Position numbers and translations under genes: made by a program. A stretch of 25,639 nt of DNA from Promethearchaeota archaeon (GTDB taxonomy: Archaea > Asgardarchaeota > Lokiarchaeia > Sigynarchaeales > SOKP01): NCBI GenBank assembly GCA_013375495.1, contig JABXKC010000042.1, positions 1-25,639 on the forward strand. The letters are read 5' to 3'. Positions 23,853 through 25,639 of this stretch are shown here, one piece after another; positions within the stretch are counted from its first letter, which is position 1; each line of letters begins with the position of its first letter. The notes beneath the pieces were generated by a model, which saw only the letters and a program-made list of their open reading frames with translations, did no database searches and was not told the DNA's origin.

Positions 23853-24158
23853 TTACTTCGGAGGCGAAAGAACGATCTCTATTGAGCTTACATTGTTTTC
23901 ACGACCATCCTCGCCTTTAAGTTGCTCCGTAGCAATGCGAATCTCTTTATATTCAACTCCTTTCAAAAAGCGGTTTTTTAAGATCTCGCAAATATCGACG
24001 GCGTGAGAAATCGCTCTACCACGAGCCTTTACGGTGCATTCTTCTCCTTTATTCAGGACCATCATTACAGCCATTACATAATTCATCGTAGGACGACGAC
24101 CAACAAAAACCGCGTTCTCTTGACCTGGCTCTCTTTTTCCTTTTTCTTTTTCTGTCAT
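23853..24158 (-). CDS. albA: Alba chromatin protein (DNA/RNA-binding protein)
   Basis: A 101-residue archaeal chromatin protein. The family core is unmistakable: 'VFVGRRPTMNYVMAVMMVL', 'KARGRAISHAVDICEIL', 'NRFLKGVEYKEIRI' and the terminal 'SSIEIVLS'. Alba dimers coat DNA and bind RNA. In the well-studied Sulfolobus protein two lysines (K16, K17) precede the Pro-x-Met-Asn turn; here both are arginine ('GRRPTMN'). K16 is the lysine acetylated by Pat in that system, so that control would not apply at this site. The first 17 residues form a charged tail. A TATA-like element lies upstream at 24224-24234. The gene is transcribed alone and diverges from the FGGY kinase. Confidence 0.96.
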   Translation of the reverse strand: MTEKEKGKREPGQENAVFVGRRPTMNYVMAVMMVLNKGEECTVKARGRAISHAVDICEILKNRFLKGVEYKEIRIATEQLKGEDGRENNVSSIEIVLSPPK

Positions 24159-24487
24159 TTTTTATTCTCTGTGAAATGTAGTTTTTTTATTATCTATGTG
24201 ATAGGTTATCTCTATGTATTATGATTTAAATATATTAAGAATCATTTTAGAGTTAACAAAAAAAGTTAGAAAAGTTAAAGATTTTATAGTTAGAAATGTT
24301 AGAAAACAATAGTAATCTAACTAAAAAAGTTAGAAATTTGAATGACAAAAAAAAATTTGTAGACAAAAGAAATATGGAAATTAAGAGAAAAAGCTCTAAA
24401 ATACCATTCTATAAAATTTTAATGAAAAAATTTATGGTAAATATTTTATTTTGTAAATGTCAATAATTAAACCTATTTATATTAAAT
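24159..24487. promoter_or_regulatory. Divergent promoter region between Alba and the FGGY kinase
   Basis: A 329-base AT-rich intergenic region holding the 5' ends of two divergent genes. ATTTAAATATA at 24224-24234 fits the archaeal TATA consensus and is correctly placed, about 70 bases upstream of the Alba ATG. GTAAATATTTTATT around 24437-24450 may be the kinase TATA element. No coding frame is seen here. Confidence 0.45.
24265..24336 (+). repeat. Four GTTAGAAA repeats with one inverted half-site
   Basis: The octamer GTTAGAAA occurs exactly at 24265-24272, 24289-24296, 24298-24305 and 24329-24336. The inverted half TCTAACT at 24316-24322 pairs with AGTTAGA at 24328-24334 across five A residues, making a 7-base dyad. 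Degenerate forms (GTTAAAG, GTTAACA) lie nearby. Their clustering between divergent promoters suggests operator sites, although the AT-rich composition makes chance partly possible. Confidence 0.5.
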
Positions 24488-25639
24488 ATGTCAGATTCAG
24501 AAAAAAAATATATTCTTGCGATAGATCACGGTACGGGGGGCCCTAAAACCGCTATAGTCTCAACCCATGGTGAAGTTGTCGATTGGGCATTTCAAGAAGT
24601 TCCTTTACACGTAGAAAAGGGAGGAGGGGTTGAACAAGACCCAAATGATTGGTGGAACGCAATTATTAAAACATCTAAAAAAGTTATAGATAGTGGACTC
24701 GTCTCAGTTGAAGATATTGTGGGGGTTTGTAATACGAGTCAATGGAGCGGTACAGTGCCTTTAGATAAGAATGGAAATCATTTAATGAATGCGATAATTT
24801 GGATGGATACGCGAGGAGCTCCATATATTAAAGATGTTTATAAAGGTTTAATAAAATTCTCTGGAATGAATATATTAAAAGCGTTAAAATGGGTAAAGAG
24901 AACTGGTGCTGCTCCTGGTTTAAGCGGTAAAGATCCAATAGCACATATGTTATTGATAAAACACGAATATCCTGAAATTTTTGAAAAAACTTACATGTTT
25001 TTGGAACCCCAAGATTATATAAATCTAAAGTTAACTGGCAAGTTTGCTACTTCTTATACAACTATAGGAGCACATTGGTTAACAGATATAAGAAAGATCA
25101 ATAACATAAAGTATTCTAAAAAGCTAATTAAAATGTGCAAATTAGATCAGAGTAAATTACCCTCTGAATTAATAAATTCTACTGACATTCTGGGGCAATT
25201 AACAAACGACGTCGCTAATGAATTAGGATTGGAAAAGAATGTTAAAGTTATAGCTGGAGCTCCTGATCTTGCAACTGCTGCAATTGGATCGGGTGCCGTT
25301 AATAACTACGATACACATATTTATATTGGCACGAGTGACTGGGTAATTTGTCACGTACCCTTTAAAAAGACAGATATTTTCCATGGTATTGGAACAATTT
25401 TATCTGGAATCCCTGGTCGATATTTTGCAATTAATGAACAAGAAATTGCTGGAGGAGCATTATCATTTCTAAGGGATAAAATTTTATACCATAAAGACGA
25501 ATTATTAAGAGAAGAAGCTGTACCAGATGTCTATAAAATTTTCGATAGAATGGTAGAAAATGTGCCTGCTGGTTCAAACAATCTTATTTTTACCCCTTGG
25601 CTTATTGGAGAAAGATCACCTGTTGACGATCACACAATA
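24488..25639 (+). CDS. FGGY-family carbohydrate kinase (xylulokinase-like), 3' end outside the window
   Basis: The frame runs from the ATG at 24488 through 384 codons to the window edge, so the C-terminus is missing. ASKHA sugar-kinase features are 'AIDHGTGGPKTAIVS' (11-25) for phosphate binding, 'NTSQWSGTVPLD' (82-93), 'AIIWMDTRGA' (102-111) for sugar contact, D260 in 'IAGAPDLATAAIG' as the likely catalytic base, and 'IGTSDWV' (280-286). Such enzymes phosphorylate pentuloses, polyols or related sugars with ATP. The substrate is not defined by these motifs. The common Ser of 'DHGTSG' is Gly here, encoded within a run of six G. The gene starts a transcript divergent from Alba; later genes of its operon are not visible. 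Confidence 0.88.
   Translation, partial: MSDSEKKYILAIDHGTGGPKTAIVSTHGEVVDWAFQEVPLHVEKGGGVEQDPNDWWNAIIKTSKKVIDSGLVSVEDIVGVCNTSQWSGTVPLDKNGNHLMNAIIWMDTRGAPYIKDVYKGLIKFSGMNILKALKWVKRTGAAPGLSGKDPIAHMLLIKHEYPEIFEKTYMFLEPQDYINLKLTGKFATSYTTIGAHWLTDIRKINNIKYSKKLIKMCKLDQSKLPSELINSTDILGQLTNDVANELGLEKNVKVIAGAPDLATAAIGSGAVNNYDTHIYIGTSDWVICHVPFKKTDIFHGIGTILSGIPGRYFAINEQEIAGGALSFLRDKILYHKDELLREEAVPDVYKIFDRMVENVPAGSNNLIFTPWLIGERSPVDDHTI

Noticed and set aside
23752..24006. Plus-strand frame overlapping Alba
   Set aside because: Most of it is antisense to the strongly conserved Alba gene; its protein shows no family pattern.
24533..24547. Possible frameshift at the G6 run near the start of the sugar kinase
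   Set aside because: The frame continues cleanly through the phosphate-binding motif and the next 370 codons, so no correction is needed.
1..25639. tRNA genes, CRISPR arrays, insertion sequences or att sites
   Set aside because: No tRNA-like T-loop with matching acceptor stem, regular spacer array, transposase or flanking repeat was recognised on either strand by eye.

Overview
The window looks like a piece of an AT-rich archaeal chromosome, most probably an Asgard (Lokiarchaeia-like) genome. The firmest archaeal marker is an intact Alba chromatin protein (23853-24158, minus). Asgard affinity is inferred from a small-GTPase-like protein without a P-loop (10981-11577), a membrane protein with a longin/roadblock-like cytosolic domain (21788-22858), and many bacterial-looking metabolic genes among short zinc-ribbon proteins. 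I saw no rRNA, tRNA, CRISPR array, insertion sequence or phage module.

Left part (1-4549, plus strand): two tandem paralogues of the DUF2229/COG3580 family related to 2-hydroxyacyl-CoA dehydratases (the first is cut by the window edge), then an ASKHA-fold [4Fe-4S] activase of the HgdC/BadF type, a 64-residue helical protein, a PlsC-like acyltransferase homologue whose catalytic motifs are both degenerate, and an 87-residue coiled-coil protein. Short gaps from 2300 to 4286 point to one operon. Two minus-strand genes follow, a GNAT acetyltransferase and a basic protein of unknown function.

Centre (6031-9038, plus): a compact three-gene corrinoid methyl-transfer operon: a cobalamin-binding protein, a homocysteine S-methyltransferase-type zinc protein and an MttB-family methyltransferase without pyrrolysine. 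The simplest reading is that MttB moves a methyl group from a quaternary amine to the corrinoid protein and the zinc protein passes it to homocysteine or another thiol. The acceptor and substrate are not proved by sequence.

From 9121 to 18355 there are mostly single genes: an SGNH hydrolase, EamA transporter, pseudo-GTPase, zinc ribbon, 7-TM protein, HhH/zinc-finger protein, Na+/Ca2+-exchanger-type antiporter, PIG-L/LmbE deacetylase, GPH-type sugar symporter and a CrtI-like FAD oxidoreductase. From 18488 to the end: KDPG-type aldolase (Eda), DUF2804 protein, class III (GSA-like) aminotransferase, the membrane longin protein, decayed gene remnants, a zinc-ribbon protein, Alba, and an FGGY sugar kinase running off the right edge. 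The symporter, aldolase, kinase and possibly the deacetylase fit carbohydrate uptake and catabolism, but they do not form one operon.

The best leads are the three-component methyltransferase operon, the catalytically degenerate acyltransferase tied to the activase operon, the pseudo-GTPase, and the membrane longin/winged-helix protein whose 5' end seems to have been lost.
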